A stretch of 64,000 nt of DNA from Ceratobasidium sp. AG-K (GCA_037039685.1 JAWNGF010000013.1:62001-126000); one strand, 5' to 3'. Counted from the first letter of the stretch, positions 1-11,101 are shown. The notes: generated by a model not told the origin, from the letters alone. A program made the numbers and translations.

Positions 1-2
1 TG

Positions 3-716
3 GACTGGAAGGAAACAAAGGACGGGCTTTTCTACAGGGTCAGATGGAAGGGTTATGGAAGTGAAGAAGACACAGAACAAAGGGCGGAAGATTTTGGTCA
101 CCTTTCAGGGATCATCAAGGACCTTCTACGCCGACACCCCGAAGCTCCCACGCCATCTAACTATGCTCCAGGGAAGATAAAAGGCAGAAGGGGCGAAATG
201 GGTAGTGTCACTTGCAAAACTTGCTACTATTCCAAAAAACACTCCCAACTCTACGCCTTAAATCTTTTTTGCCCGCTACAATGCCTGCCGTCACCCGCTC
301 CACCATTACAAACAACCTCATCCGCGTCCTCGAAGGACCTGCCTTCGCCACGGCAAGGATCCTCGACTCCGGAGCTGCCCTCTATGTCTTCAAGAGGTCG
401 CAACAAGGCTCTGGAAGGTTGCACTTCAGGCCCTCGGACGATATCCTCCACTCAGACCTGGGGGAATTCCAGTGGGTTGGGAAAAAATAGCCGACGCGCA
501 TGCAGCTCCTGCGAAAGGACATATTCGTCTGTCGAGGGTGCGCCGCTTTCCAGGTCTCGGAGGTCGTCCTCCTCTCCACCCACATGCTCGGAGTGGTCGA
601 ATGGGGACAAGAAGGGGCTTACTCGAGCGAGTGGGTACCAGGGTACGACGGGAGGCAACCAACACTGCGACCCCGGTGGAACGACGCCTGGGACGCCAAC
701 TACGAAAGGGACTTGA
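3..716 (+). CDS. pol: Pol C-terminus of A1 (chromodomain and open tail), partial
   Basis: The frame enters from outside the window. It begins within the chromodomain (YRVRWKGYGSEEDTEQRAED, about 26-90), which normally binds methylated histone H3 tails and steers integration into heterochromatin. The matching segment in A2 follows integrase and GPY/F modules. The frame then stays open for about 500 nt across the start of ORF3 with a Ser/Thr/Pro-rich sequence that has no recognisable domain. The Trp usually found in the TWEP part of chromodomains is absent, as in the other A and B copies. The functional end of Pol is therefore unclear. Confidence 0.8.
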   Translation, partial: DWKETKDGLFYRVRWKGYGSEEDTEQRAEDFGHLSGIIKDLLRRHPEAPTPSNYAPGKIKGRRGEMGSVTCKTCYYSKKHSQLYALNLFCPLQCLPSPAPPLQTTSSASSKDLPSPRQGSSTPELPSMSSRGRNKALEGCTSGPRTISSTQTWGNSSGLGKNSRRACSSCERTYSSVEGAPLSRSRRSSSSPPTCSEWSNGDKKGLTRASGYQGTTGGNQHCDPGGTTPGTPTTKGT

Positions 717-1045
717 GCGACTGGAAGCTGGAAAGGGGAAGGTACCAGAAGGAGAAGTTCGAGTGGGCGCCTAACTGGTGGAAGTGGGAGGAAGCGGACG
801 TTTCGGCATGGAAGGAGACGGAGCCAGACGTACGACAATGGGACAAGGAGTTTGTGGAGGTTCAGAAAAGGGTTTTGGATTGGTCCAAGGCCGACTGGAC
901 AAAGGAGGAGACATGGGAAGAATGGGAGAAGTTCTTGGACGAACCAGGGAACACCGCGTTCAATCCCATCGACCTAACCCTGGAGGAAGATGAAGGGCTT
1001 GAGGAATTTATGCTGAGGAAAGGGAGGGACTGCGCGGTGCAGTAG
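281..1045 (+). pseudogene. Family A ORF3 (CRGC-motif accessory protein), nonsense mutation
   Basis: Second reading frame overlapping the pol tail, starting MPAVTRSTI with A at -3 of the ATG. It encodes the same 254-residue Trp-rich, acidic protein that is intact in A2 (43702-44466), including the CRGC motif and the repeated W-containing C-terminal half. A TAG at 488-490 replaces the TGG tryptophan codon of A2, so this copy is broken after 69 codons; the frame is otherwise open to 1045. Function unknown. The related ORF in family B shares the CRGC region, which suggests a conserved element-encoded role. It lies just before the polypurine tract, in the position where env genes sit in retroviruses, but I see no signal peptide or membrane segment. 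Confidence 0.75.
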
Positions 1046-1086
1046 GTCCATTCAGGTCCCCCAAATGGACCCATAGGGGGGAGTAA

Positions 1087-1543
1087 TGTCGTGAGCCAGC
1101 TCACTCCATCGGACTCGCCTGTTGTCTCGCCCGCTTGTCCCCTTCCTTGTGTTGTGTTTCTGTTTCTGTTTGCCGCGTTGCCACCTTCTTGTGGTTGTTC
1201 TGTTACATTGTGTAACGCGGCTGTGCTTTGTACGAGTCATGTCTGTTCATACAGCATGACTCACTTGGACACTCCTGACTGGCTGTCTTGTTTGACTCAT
1301 GTGGCTGCGCCTTGTATGACTCGGCCACTTTGTGTATATATATAGAGGACCAACAAGCCTGGTAACCCCAGCTTGTTTTGTCTCGTCAAAACAACCCCTC
1401 TGAGTGACACTTAGAAACCACCCCTACCCTCAAGAGCCTACAGACGCTTAAGTGCGTTGCGGTTCAAGAGGTCACTTAGGTCTTAGTGCCGTCCACTCTC
1501 CACCGCGGCTTGTCTCATAGCCACCAAGAAGAAGCTTACGACA
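1087..1543 (+). repeat. Family A 3' LTR (A1), 457 bp
   Basis: Starts TGTCGTGAGC and ends TTACGACA, an inverted terminal pair (TGTCGT/ACGACA). It is preceded by a G-run and AA. It contains a TATATATA box followed by the AGCTTGTTTTGT transcript start seen in other A LTRs, and TGACTC-type motifs upstream. It aligns along its whole length with the A2 LTRs. Confidence 0.93.
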
Positions 1544-4152
1544 GAAACAAACCCCAAAATTTCCTGGGCCCCATTCTCTATCAAATGGAGAAAGGAGCTC
1601 GACATCCAAGCAAAGGCAGGGATGCTACAAGAACTTCCTGAAGAGCTCAAGGACTTTGCTGATGTCTTTGATGAGGAACAATATGACAAACTGCCGGAAC
1701 ACAGGGAATGGGACTGCAAAATCGACTTCTACAACAACAATAGGCTTCCAAAACCAAGGAAAGCTTATTTGCTCTCACCAAGAGAAAGGGAAGCCACAAA
1801 GGAGTATGTGAAATTGGAGCTCAAGTCAGGAAGAATTAGACCCAGCAACTCCCCCGTCGCCACTAGTCTATTCTTTGTCACAAAAAGTTTGAAACCCGGA
1901 CAGACTGTCCCCGACCTGAGACCAGTCGTTGACTACAGGGGGGCAAACACAGAAACCATCCCAGATCGCTACCCCATACCCTTGATGGATCAACTTCTGG
2001 AAATCATCAAGAAGACTAGTGACAAATCGAATGAAGAACTTTTCATCACCTCCCTGGACCTGAAAAACGGTTTCTGGAATGTGAGAATTAGAGAAGGGGA
2101 TGAATGGAAAACAGCATTTAGCACCTCTGAAGGTCTCTTCAAATACACTGTGATGGCCTTCGGACTGAAAAATGCACCTTTGACCTTCCAAAGAATGATG
2201 GACAACATCTTCAGAGACCAGATCGGAAAAAAGATAGTAGTCTACATTGACAACATCTTGATCATCTCTAGGGGAAGAAATCAACACACTTTGGACATCA
2301 GGGAAGTCCTCGAAAGACTGCAAAAGAACAATCTGTATGGCAACCTCAAAAAATGCACCTTTTACGGCAAAAAAGCCGATTTGGTGGGATTTGTTGTGGA
2401 TGAAAATGGCATCTCCATGAACAAGGGCAAAATCAAGACTATCCAGGAATGGCCGGCTCCGAAAACCGTCAAGCAACTGCAAGCTTTTGTTGGCTTCTGC
2501 AACTTCTATAGAAGATTTGTGGTTTCCTTCTCCTCCATCATCAAACCGCTTACACAGCTTACACGAAAAGACCAGAAATGGGAATGGAAGGAAGTACATC
2601 AAGAAGCCTTTGAAAACCTGAAGAAAATGATCTCGGAAGAACCGGTACTGGCACATCCGGATGAATCAAAGCAATACTTCCTAGAAACTGATGCCTCAGG
2701 AGTCGCCTTGGGAGCAATCCTTAGCCAACGACAAGACAACAGTTACTTGCACCCGATTGGCTTCCTCTCCAAGAGCTTCAAAGATGCGGAGTTGAACTAT
2801 GACACACACGACAAGGAACTTTTCGCTATCATCGAAGCGCTGAGACACTGGCAGATTCACCTGGAAGGAACAAAGGAACCAGTGATCATCTTTACGGACC
2901 ACAAAAACTTGACCTACTGGAAGGACTCTCTCAATTTCAACCAAAGACACCACAGATGGCTTCTGATGCTAGCAAGTTACAATTTCAAAATCCACTATCG
3001 GCCTGGGAAGATGTCGGAAAAACCAGACATTCTCTCTAGAAGAAGCAACCATGGGGACATTGCATCTGCAGAACAGACTATGATCTCCACCAAGAGATTC
3101 AAGGGCTTTGCTGCCATGATGGGATCAGACCTCATGAGTGAACTCAAAGAAGCTCAGGAAGAGGACAAAGCCTTGCAAACTTTGATTACCAGCACAAAGA
3201 ACAAAGAGTCCCTTCCACCTTCCATGAAGAAACAATTCAAAGACTACAAATGGGAGGAAGACCTCCTGTGGTATCAAGGAAGAATTGTCGTTCCAGACAA
3301 AAAAGATATCAAACTGAAACTGCTACAACTGCACCATGACACACCCATGGCAGGTCACCAAGGACAAGCTAGAACCCTAGAACTCCTATCTAGGAGGTAT
3401 ATTGGCCTGGGATGAAAGCCCAAGTCAACTGCTTTGTTGAAAGCTGTGAAATCTGCCAAAGAGAGAAGGGAAGCAAAGGACACCTGCCGCTCAAACCCTT
3501 ACCCATCCCAGAAAAACCCTGGGAAAACATCGCTTATGATTTCATTGTGAAACTTCCAAAATCCAAAGGGTTTGACAGTGTCCTTGTGGTTGTAGACCGC
3601 TTCTCAAGAATGGCACATTTTATCACTTGCAACGAAGCTACCAACTCAGAACAACTTGTCGACATCTTCATCAAGGAGGTATGGCGCCTCCACGGCTTCC
3701 CAAAAACCACGGTCTCTGATAGAGGAACGACTTTCAAATCTCACTTCCTGGAGGCGGTGTACAAACAACTCAATATCCAACCGACCTTCAGCACGGCCTT
3801 CCACCCAGAAACTGATGGCCTTGCGGAAAAAACACACCAATGGCTAGAAGGATGGCTGAGAGTATTCTGCAACCACCAACAAGACGACTGGGCCAAATGG
3901 CTACCCATTGCAGAATTCTGTCACAACAATCACAAAAATCGCGTGACAAACAAGTCACCCTTTGAGATCGTCTACGGGATGATCCCAAAATGGACTATTG
4001 AGGACTACATGACTCACTCGCCGGAAGGCGACAAATGGACAAACAATATGGAGGCTGTGTGGGAAGAAGCAAAAGCCATGATGGAATACCATCAAACAAA
4101 GGAAGAACTTCCAAAAAAGCAATACAAGGAGGGGGACAACGTGCGGCTCCTG
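1544..4152 (+). pseudogene. pol: B1 Pol: reverse transcriptase, RNase H, integrase core (broken)
   Basis: Collinear with B2 Pol. Reverse transcriptase runs from about 1800 to 2300, but the catalytic YIDD box reads YIDN (AAC at 2252-2254), losing a metal-binding Asp. RNase H follows (ETDASG near 2690) and then the integrase zinc-binding region. A one-base deletion near 3400, where B2 reads YYWPG, shifts the frame; integrase resumes at about 3412 with the DDE core (YDFIVKLP, VSDRGTTF). The expected core glutamate context VERTNQW reads AEKTHQW. The frame is then cut at 4152 by C1. Dead copy. Confidence 0.9.
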
Positions 4153-4565
4153 TGTCATGAGCTGACTAAGCTCAGACATTTTATTCTGATTTTATATCTT
4201 TTTTTCCGAACACTTTCCTTTTTTGGTACAAATGTCCTCTGGCGCTTAACTTGTATCAGGTGATGTATTTGTCTTTTCATTTGATATTGGTGATGCTTCC
4301 GGAACTTCCAGAATGTCAAGTCATATCTCTTATCTCGCTTGTCATTGGTTGTACTCGGCTTTCCCACACTGATAGATGATGACGTGGCCTTGATCCCTCA
4401 TGTATATAAACCCAGAGGTCAAGCCAGTTAACGACAAGGCTTGACCTCCTCTCCACTAGGACTTGCTCAATCAAATCCTCTTACTATCACTACTCCTTGG
4501 GTTCTAAGACTTGTCTAAGTCGAACCCCTTAAACCTTATATACCTAATTGACCCAAGTCGGGACA
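4153..4565 (+). repeat. Family C 5' LTR (C1), 413 bp
   Basis: TGTCATGAGC to GTCGGGACA. TATATAAA at 4403-4410 is followed, 33 nt after its first base, by AAGGCTTGACCT (4436-4447), the predicted start of the transcript. That dodecamer is the exact reverse complement of the primer site at 4568-4579. Confidence 0.95.
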
Positions 4566-4567
4566 TT

Positions 4568-4579
4568 AGGTCAAGCCTT
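4568..4579 (+). other. Primer-binding site of C1 (self-priming type)
   Basis: AGGTCAAGCCTT lies 2 nt (TT) after the LTR and pairs over exactly 12 nt with AAGGCTTGACCT at the predicted 5' end of the element's own RNA. It lacks the TGG start typical of tRNA 3'-end primers. This is the arrangement known from Tf1/sushi-type elements. Confidence 0.8.
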
Positions 4580-5049
4580 TTAAAAGCATCAGCCTTAAAA
4601 CTCCTGCTTTTCCACCAAGTAGATAGAACGTACACGGGAAAACGGGCATAGTACAACGGACGAAGAGCTATACTTGTTATAGACCAGTAGTCCCACGTTG
4701 CTATACGCTGTCAGTGAACCCAATTGTTATCCTCTTTCAGGTCATAGCGGCTTTAGTCAGCTAAATACACCCTTACTCTGTTATACACTGTCGCTATCAC
4801 GCCCGCCCAAGGCTGTTGATAACTGATAAGATCAGAAAAGGAGTATATAAAGCAAAAGCTTAGCGTCTAGCACCCTTCACATCCAAATCAACATCTCGAG
4901 GAAGCCAGATCCTCTCAAGCAAAACTGGAAAGTGGTCGGAGCACCACCCAAGTTAACACTCTCATCCATCAAGAACCACATCAACTTGTCATTTCCATCA
5001 GTACGCACTAAAAAGGGACTAATTAGTAACTAACTAATTAACCTTAAAA
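4580..5049 (+). promoter_or_regulatory. C1 leader with internal TATA box
   Basis: Non-coding leader without any ATG. It contains a second well-formed TATATAAA at 4844-4851 next to GATA-type motifs (ACTGATAAG), conserved in C2 (16050-16057) and C3. This could be an internal promoter for a shorter RNA, or a remnant. No other feature is evident. Confidence 0.4.
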
Positions 5050-5861
5050 GTGTTTCCCGCATTTTTTAGCCTCTGCGAAGCAGTCTTTAGACTAAAAGAT
5101 TTTGTACTTGATCTAGACACCAAAGTCGACGAATTAAACAGTCGAATTGAAGTACTAGAAGAAGATCAAGTCGAACAAGCAGAGGATTTAAGGGTCGAAC
5201 GTACCAGAAACGACAAAAACCACAATCAACTCGAAGCCGTTTATCAATCTCTTCATTCAAGGCTTGAGTTCATCGAAATTAACCTTGACAACGCAAACAA
5301 GCAACAAGCCGATCAAGATTGTGTCCAAAGCATAAATCTAGCTGACACCAATATTGAAGTCGAGCGCTTGCAAGAACAAACCCGCGTCTTGATTGAAAAT
5401 TGCGACCAACTTATGAAAATCCAAGAAAAACACACTCGAAAGGTTGAAACCCTCATCAACAACAACAAACGTCAGTGGCATACTATCGAAACCCTTAAAG
5501 ACAAAATCAAGGGCAAATACTGTCATCTCGCAGCAGAAGTGCGTATTCCTATTAACCAGGATTACCGCCTTCTAAATCACCTTAATACCATTGCACCCAA
5601 CCCTTTTCAGTGGGACCAAGACCCCAACTCACACAGGAACAACACAGGGAACAGCTTAGACTAGAGTCCCTAAAACTCTTTATTGAAGACGTTCATTGCA
5701 ACTACATATACGAACAGTACAACAAACTAGGAGTAATCAATGCGTTGTTCTTGGAAGACAAAAATCTTGAATTGGTATTTTTGAGAAGTTTGCGCATCAT
5801 TAAAGACAGAAGGGTTCAAAGAAGAATCCGTGATATTTTGTACGGCCTTGGATCCCAATAA
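5050..5861 (+). CDS. C1 ORF0: ATG-less coiled-coil frame joined by a possible -1 slip
   Basis: Two overlapping open frames. The first (5050-5664, 204 codons) is Glu/Gln/Lys/Leu-rich with heptad-like spacing, so probably coiled coil. The second (to 5861) adds 84 codons ending in an Arg-rich stretch. The first frame has no ATG start in any copy; GTG at 5050 is only the left edge after an in-frame stop. CCCTTTT at 5601-5607 is in the phase needed for -1 slippage (C CCT TTT) and would fuse the frames into about 270 residues. The same layout is present in C2 and C3. It resembles no family I recognise. Translation is unproven: the leader may simply be a relic, or may use a near-cognate start. Confidence 0.5.
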
Positions 5862-5886
5862 ATCTACCTTTTTTCCCCGCTCCAAT

Positions 5887-7239
5887 ATGTCAAGAGCCCC
5901 ATCACCTAGTCAAGGGGGATTTACCCAAATTTCAGCAACATCCGGACCCAATGTAGTTGCACATGCAATCAATGCCTTAATAGACGAAGTGCGAAAAATT
6001 AACGGTCATATTAATGCCTTAAATGGTATCACCTCTACCCTAGAACAGGGAATCGACAATAACATTGCAGATATCCTTGCAATTCAAAATCAAACTGCAC
6101 AAATTGCACCCCTTCACCAATTAATGAATGCGGTGTCTCAGTCACTTGCAAACCTGGGTGCAACACCCTCCACCACTGCGTCAACAACCACCCCAGGATA
6201 CAAACTCAAAATGCATCCCCCAGAAGAATTTTCTGGAGATGTAGATAAATTTGATGAGTTTAAGTCGCAATGTACTTTGTACATAAATCACACATCCCCA
6301 CAAGCAACCACAGAACAAAAAATCACTTATATCATGGGTTATTGCAAGGGGCCTGCCTATGTATGGATGCAACCTGGAATTGATGTAGACACAGCAAGAA
6401 GGGGAGCAACAAATTGGCTACACGACATGGATGAATTCTGGAACAAAATGCAAGCTAGGTTTGGCGATGTTCACAAGATCGACCAATATAGACAACTATA
6501 CAAGAAATTGATCCAGAAGAACTCTGTCCAAGATTATCTACGAGACTTTGTTACTTATTCATTGGTACTCGGGTACACTGATCGAGTACTTCGTGATGAT
6601 TTCTATGACGGTCTTAAGGATGAAATCAAGATGGCCATGGTGTCACAGAACTTTAAACCCCATGAAGCAACAAGGACATTCAACCAAGTTCGCAAAAGAG
6701 CCCTGGAAATTGACTCCACAATGAATGCCATTAATGCACCAAAGAAATTGCAAAGCCCACAAACCAGCACTTCGAAACAAACTACTTCCAAGACAACCAC
6801 AAGCACTCCAAGCACCTCACTGGGTCAAAGATTCAACGTAAATGATCGTGTCTTTATGTCAAAACCTACAGGGGGGGTGCAATACGGCAAAATCTCAAGC
6901 ATTACTAGAAACGCCAAGGGCCGTCCAGTTCCACAGATCTCCTGGGACAATGGGACAAAAGGAAATGTCCCTTTTGGAGCGATTCAAAAAGACACCCAAA
7001 CCAGTACCTTCAACGCTCCTATCATTCAAACACCCAAATCGTCCACTCCTGCTAAAGACCCTAATGCAATGGATCTTGATGGAAAAGGAAAAGGACCAAT
7101 GATTTGCTTCACCTGCGGCGGCAAGGGACACTCAGCAAGAGTCTGTCCTTCCAAGAACACAGCCTCAGGGTTTGAAGCTCAGATTGAAGAAATCTCTTCA
7201 GACATCGAATCGGGAAAAGACGTCACCAAGGCTTATTAA
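5887..7239 (+). CDS. gag: C1 Gag
   Basis: 450-residue structural protein forming the virus-like particle. The ATG at 5887 is the one used in all C copies. Retrotransposon-gag core spans roughly residues 115-300, followed by a Thr/Ser-rich linker, a segment resembling a small beta-barrel (RFNVNDRVF), and a CCHC knuckle CFTCGGKGHSARVC near residue 407 for RNA binding. It stays open over its full length, unlike pol in this copy. Its end carries the slippery heptamer leading into pol. Confidence 0.92.
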   Translation: MSRAPSPSQGGFTQISATSGPNVVAHAINALIDEVRKINGHINALNGITSTLEQGIDNNIADILAIQNQTAQIAPLHQLMNAVSQSLANLGATPSTTASTTTPGYKLKMHPPEEFSGDVDKFDEFKSQCTLYINHTSPQATTEQKITYIMGYCKGPAYVWMQPGIDVDTARRGATNWLHDMDEFWNKMQARFGDVHKIDQYRQLYKKLIQKNSVQDYLRDFVTYSLVLGYTDRVLRDDFYDGLKDEIKMAMVSQNFKPHEATRTFNQVRKRALEIDSTMNAINAPKKLQSPQTSTSKQTTSKTTTSTPSTSLGQRFNVNDRVFMSKPTGGVQYGKISSITRNAKGRPVPQISWDNGTKGNVPFGAIQKDTQTSTFNAPIIQTPKSSTPAKDPNAMDLDGKGKGPMICFTCGGKGHSARVCPSKNTASGFEAQIEEISSDIESGKDVTKAY

Positions 7240-7259
7240 GGAGCCAAGTACTCGGTGAT
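7212..7259 (+). promoter_or_regulatory. Gag-Pol -1 frameshift signal of C1
   Basis: GGGAAAA at 7212-7218 is in -1 phase (TC GGG AAA A read as G GGA AAA). Four nt later comes the hairpin TCACCAAG ... CTCGGTGA enclosing the gag stop. In C2 and C3 the left arm is TCACCGAG, giving eight perfect pairs; C1 has one CpG-type mismatch. The -1 frame is open from here through the pol ATG at 7275. Confidence 0.7.
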
Positions 7260-7274
7260 ATATTAGCTAGTAAT

Positions 7275-10200
7275 ATGGATGAACTAGAAATCATGTCAAT
7301 ATCAAATGAAAACCAATTATACCTTGATTTCACCGCTCATCCACTAGCTACGGCTCCTGATTCTAAGTCAGTTAACAGATCAAAAAAATTCTCTGGACAA
7401 GCACTCCTTGATTGCAGCGCAACCTCCTGTTTCATCAACCCTTCCCTAGCAAAAGGGGCAAACCTTCCCCTTTTCCAACACAAAAAACCAAAGACTCTGT
7501 GAGTTATAGACAGGCGAGAAGTTTCGTCTGGAAAAGTCACCCACTATACCAAATTTAAACTTGTCATGGGAACACATTCCAGTGAAATAGAATGTCATGT
7601 CACAAACATTGGAAGTCACCCCATCGTACTCGGGATGTCATGGCTCAAGAAACATAACCCACAAATTAATTGGAAAAATAGGACAATTGCATACACAAGC
7701 GAATTCTGCTCAAAACACTGCCTAGAAATCCCATCTACACTCCAAATTGCAGCCGAAACTACATTACCAGAGGAATACAAAGAGTTTGCAGATGTATTTG
7801 ACAAGTCCAGATTAGAAGAACTCCCACCTCACAGGCCAACTGACATTACGCTCAACCTCCTACCAGAAGCTAAACTAAAGCATGGCCCTATTTACAAAAC
7901 ATCCCCAGCTGAAGACAAAGAAATGAAGAAAGTACTAGAAACCCTTATCCGAAGGGGACACATTCAGATTTCTAAGTCTCCTTTGGCTTCCCCGGTTCTA
8001 TTTGTCAAAAAACCACATCCAGAAGATCCAAACAACCCAGAGTTACGCTTTTGCGTTGACTACAGATATGTGAATTCGCTATGCAAATTCAACACAAGTG
8101 GAATACCTCTACTGGACCAATGGTTAAGGGCCCTGGAAGGATTTGTCATTGGCACCACTCGAGACTTGGCACAGGGATTCCATCAAACCCGAATAGCAGC
8201 AGGCCATGAATGGAAAACAGCATTCAAAACTCAATACGGCATGTATGAATGGAAAGTCATGCCCTTTGGTCTCAAAAACGCTCCATCAAGCTTCCAGTCC
8301 CTAATGAACTCTATATTCAGGGACATTATGGGGGTTTTTGTACTCGTATACATTGATGATATCTTCGTTTTTTCCAAACGAGTCGAAGATCATCCAGGAC
8401 ACGTGAAAGAGGTGCTAAGAAGACTAAGGGAACACAAGTTGATTGCAAAATTGAGGAAATGCAAGTTCCACCAAACCAAACTGGACTGGGTAGGATTGGT
8501 CATTTCCAATAAAGGAATCGAAACGGATCAGGAAAAGGTCATGGCAGCTATGAATTGGAAAGCACCCAAGAATGTCAAACAAGTTCAAGAGTTCCTAGGA
8601 TTCGTCAATTTCTATCAAAGATTCATTCAAGACTTTGCCGGCAAAGCCAGACCTCTATATAACCTACTTAAGAAGGATCAAAAGTGGCAGTGGACAAGCA
8701 AAGAACAAGAGGCCATGAATGCACTAAAAGAAGCTCTGAAGGTGGCACCTGTAATGATGCAGCCCGATCAAAATAAGGAATTTTTCCTCAAGACAGATGC
8801 GTCGGGATTTGCCACAGGAGCAGTTTTATCTCAGAAGGATGAAGAAGGGAAATTACACCCTGTAGCTTTTCTTTCTAAATCACTGAATCCGGCTGAACGA
8901 AACTACGACATTTTCGACAAAGAACTATTAGCAATCATTAGAGCCTTCAAAGAATGGCAGCACTTACTTCAAGGCACAGAAAAAGCCATTCAAGTGATAA
9001 CAGATCACAAAAATTTGGAATACTTCTCTTCATCCAAACAATTGAACCAACGCCAAATCCGCTGGATGAATTTCTTGGTGGACTTCAACTTCCAAATCTT
9101 GTACAGGCCCGGAAACCAAAACAAAAAAGCAGACATTCTCTCAAGGCGATATGACCTAGAACCTTTGGGGGGGGTAGAGAACCAAGTTCTCCTCAAACCA
9201 GACATTTTTATTTCGGCTATTACCCCTGACCAGGAGATTAACGATCTAATCAGAGAAGCAATCCTTGAAGATCCCAGGTTAGAGGAAGCCCACAATAAGC
9301 TGAGAAACGGAGAAAAAGTCAAAGATTGGGAATACAGAGAAGGACTCCTAATGTTCAAAGGAAAGATCTTTGTCCCCAAGGATGAAACCGTCAGAAACCT
9401 GATATTGGAATTGCGCCATGACAATATTACAGCTGGGCATCCTGGACAAGCAAGAACATTGGAATTGGTCTCAAGAACTTACTACTGGCCAACCATGAAG
9501 AAATTTGTCAACTCTTATGTGTCACACTGCAAAACATGCATTTGAGTTAAACCATCAAACCAACTCCCCACAGGACTACTGCGTCCTTTACATATTCCTG
9601 AGAGACCTTGGGAAGAGATCTCCTACGACATGATTGTAGGGCTCCCAGAATCAGAAGGATATGACGCAATCTTGACAGTGGTAGATTGGTTCTCCAAGAT
9701 GGCACACTATCTCCCTTGCAAATCAACGGCCACAGCAGTAGACATAGCCAATATCTTTGTTGCAAACATTTGGAAACTTCACGGCACCCCAAAAGCAACA
9801 GTCTCGGATAGAGGATCCACTTTCAACTCAAAGTTCATTAGGCATCTGTACAAACGGTTGGACGTAAAACCTACCTTCAGCACAGCCTACCATCCAAGGA
9901 CAGACGGACAGTCAGAACGGGCAAACCAAGTCGTTGAAATCTTTATCAGGGCTTTTGTCAACCATAGGCAAAACGACTGGGTGGCCCTGCTCCCTATGGC
10001 AGAATTTGCTTACAACAATGGAATCCAAGCATCCACTGGCAAAACCCCTTTCCAAATCTGCCAGGGTTTCAACCCTAGACTGAACATCGGGGAAGAATCA
10101 GACTATACTGTTCCTGAAGCTGATGCCCATGCGGAATTCCTGTTGAAAGGATACGACAAAGTTAAAGCTGCCCTCATTCTAGCAAATCAGTCCTATAAAT

Positions 10201-10673
10201 ACTACTTTGATAAAGGAGCCAAAGAACCAGAAGAGATAAACCCGGGAGATAAAGTCTGGCTTAATCATCAGAACATTTCCACAGACAGACCCTCAGTAAA
10301 ACTCTCCCACAAAGTTTTAGGCCCTTACAAAGTAATGGAAAAAGTAGGGACTCATGCCTTTAGACTGGAATTACCAAAATCAATGAAGATTCATCCTGTC
10401 TTCCACGTCATGCTGCTCAAGAAATTCCACTCTGATCCCCACAGCCGCGAACCCGCTCAACCACCCCCTATTGTCACACAAGAAGGAGAAGAAGAATGGG
10501 AAGTTGAAGAGATCCTTAATTCCAAGAAAATCCGCCGTCAACTCCACTATTACGTCAAGTGGAAAGGATACTCTCATGCAGACAACTCTTGGCAATCAAA
10601 GGAAGATCTCAAGAACGCTCCTGAACTGGTTGATAAATTTCACAAACTCCACCCCACCGCGCCAGGCCCTTAG
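7275..10673 (+). pseudogene. pol: C1 Pol with two nonsense mutations
   Basis: Same length as the intact C2 Pol (1132 codons): protease region, reverse transcriptase with YIDD, RNase H, integrase with zinc-binding and DDE core, GPY/F module and chromodomain. It has TGA at 7499-7501 and at 9543-9545. In C2 and C3 these codons are CGA/CGT arginines, so both stops fit CpG to TpG change. The protease motif DCGA also reads DCSA here. The copy could supply Gag but not full Pol. Confidence 0.93.
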
Positions 10674-10683
10674 GAGGGGGTAA

Positions 10684-11096
10684 TGTCATGAGCTGACTAA
10701 GCTCAGACATTTTATTCTGATTTTATATCTTTTTTTCCGAACACTTTCCTTTTTTGGTACAAATGTCCTCTGGCGCTTAACTTGTATCAGGTGATGTATT
10801 TGTCTTTTCATTTGATATTGGTGATGCTTCCGGAACTTCCAGAATGTTGAGTCATATCTCTTATCTCGCTTGTCATTGGTTGTACTTGGCTTTCCCACAC
10901 TGATAGATGATGATGTGGCCTTGATCCCTCATGTATATAAACCCAGAGGTCAAGCCGGTTAACGACAAGGCTTGACCTCCTCTCCACTAGGACTTGCTCA
11001 ATCAAATCCTCTTACTATCACTACTCCTTGGGTTCTAAGACTTGTCTAAGTCGAACCCCTTAAACCTTATATACCTAATTGACCCAAGTCGGGACA
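10684..11096 (+). repeat. Family C 3' LTR (C1), 413 bp
   Basis: Preceded by the polypurine tract GGAGGGGGTAA. It matches the 5' LTR except at five sites; each difference is explained by a C-to-T or G-to-A change within an ancestral CpG on one of the two LTRs. The TSD TCCTG follows at 11097. Confidence 0.95.
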
Positions 11097-11101
11097 TCCT
11101 G

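Larger units (their letters stand above)
1..1543 (+). mobile_element. Family A chromovirus A1, 3' end only
   Basis: This is the end of a Ty3/gypsy chromovirus whose 5' part lies left of the window. It holds the chromodomain end of pol, the overlapping ORF3, a G-rich polypurine tract (about 1075-1083) and the 3' LTR. It is collinear with A2 (37770-44962). Immediately after the LTR, the pol frame of the family B element B1 begins, so A1 inserted into B1. GAAAC at 1544-1548 would be one copy of the target duplication; the other is outside the window. Confidence 0.93.
4153..11096 (+). mobile_element. Family C chromovirus C1, full length
   Basis: A 6.9-kb element with 413-bp LTRs at both ends, flanked by the 5-bp duplication TCCTG. 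Order: LTR, self-priming site, ATG-poor leader with ORF0, gag, pol, polypurine tract, LTR. The LTRs differ at five positions, all of the CpG transition type. Pol has two TGA stops, so the copy is not autonomous. Confidence 0.96.

Noticed and set aside
452..838. Minus-strand frames opposite ORF3 (also 43873-44463 and 12180-12527)
   Set aside because: They mirror the C/G-rich codons of ORF3; composition is Leu/Pro/Ser-rich and no start or motif is convincing.
1868..2656. 262-codon minus-strand frame opposite B1 pol
   Set aside because: Antisense shadow of the reverse transcriptase region; no domain, and explained by pol codon structure.
5000..5069. Possible short intron (GTACGC to TTTTTTAG) supplying an upstream ATG exon for ORF0
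   Set aside because: The length is plausible for a basidiomycete intron, but the leader has no ATG at all and the joined frame meets a TAA just upstream, so it cannot explain ORF0 initiation.
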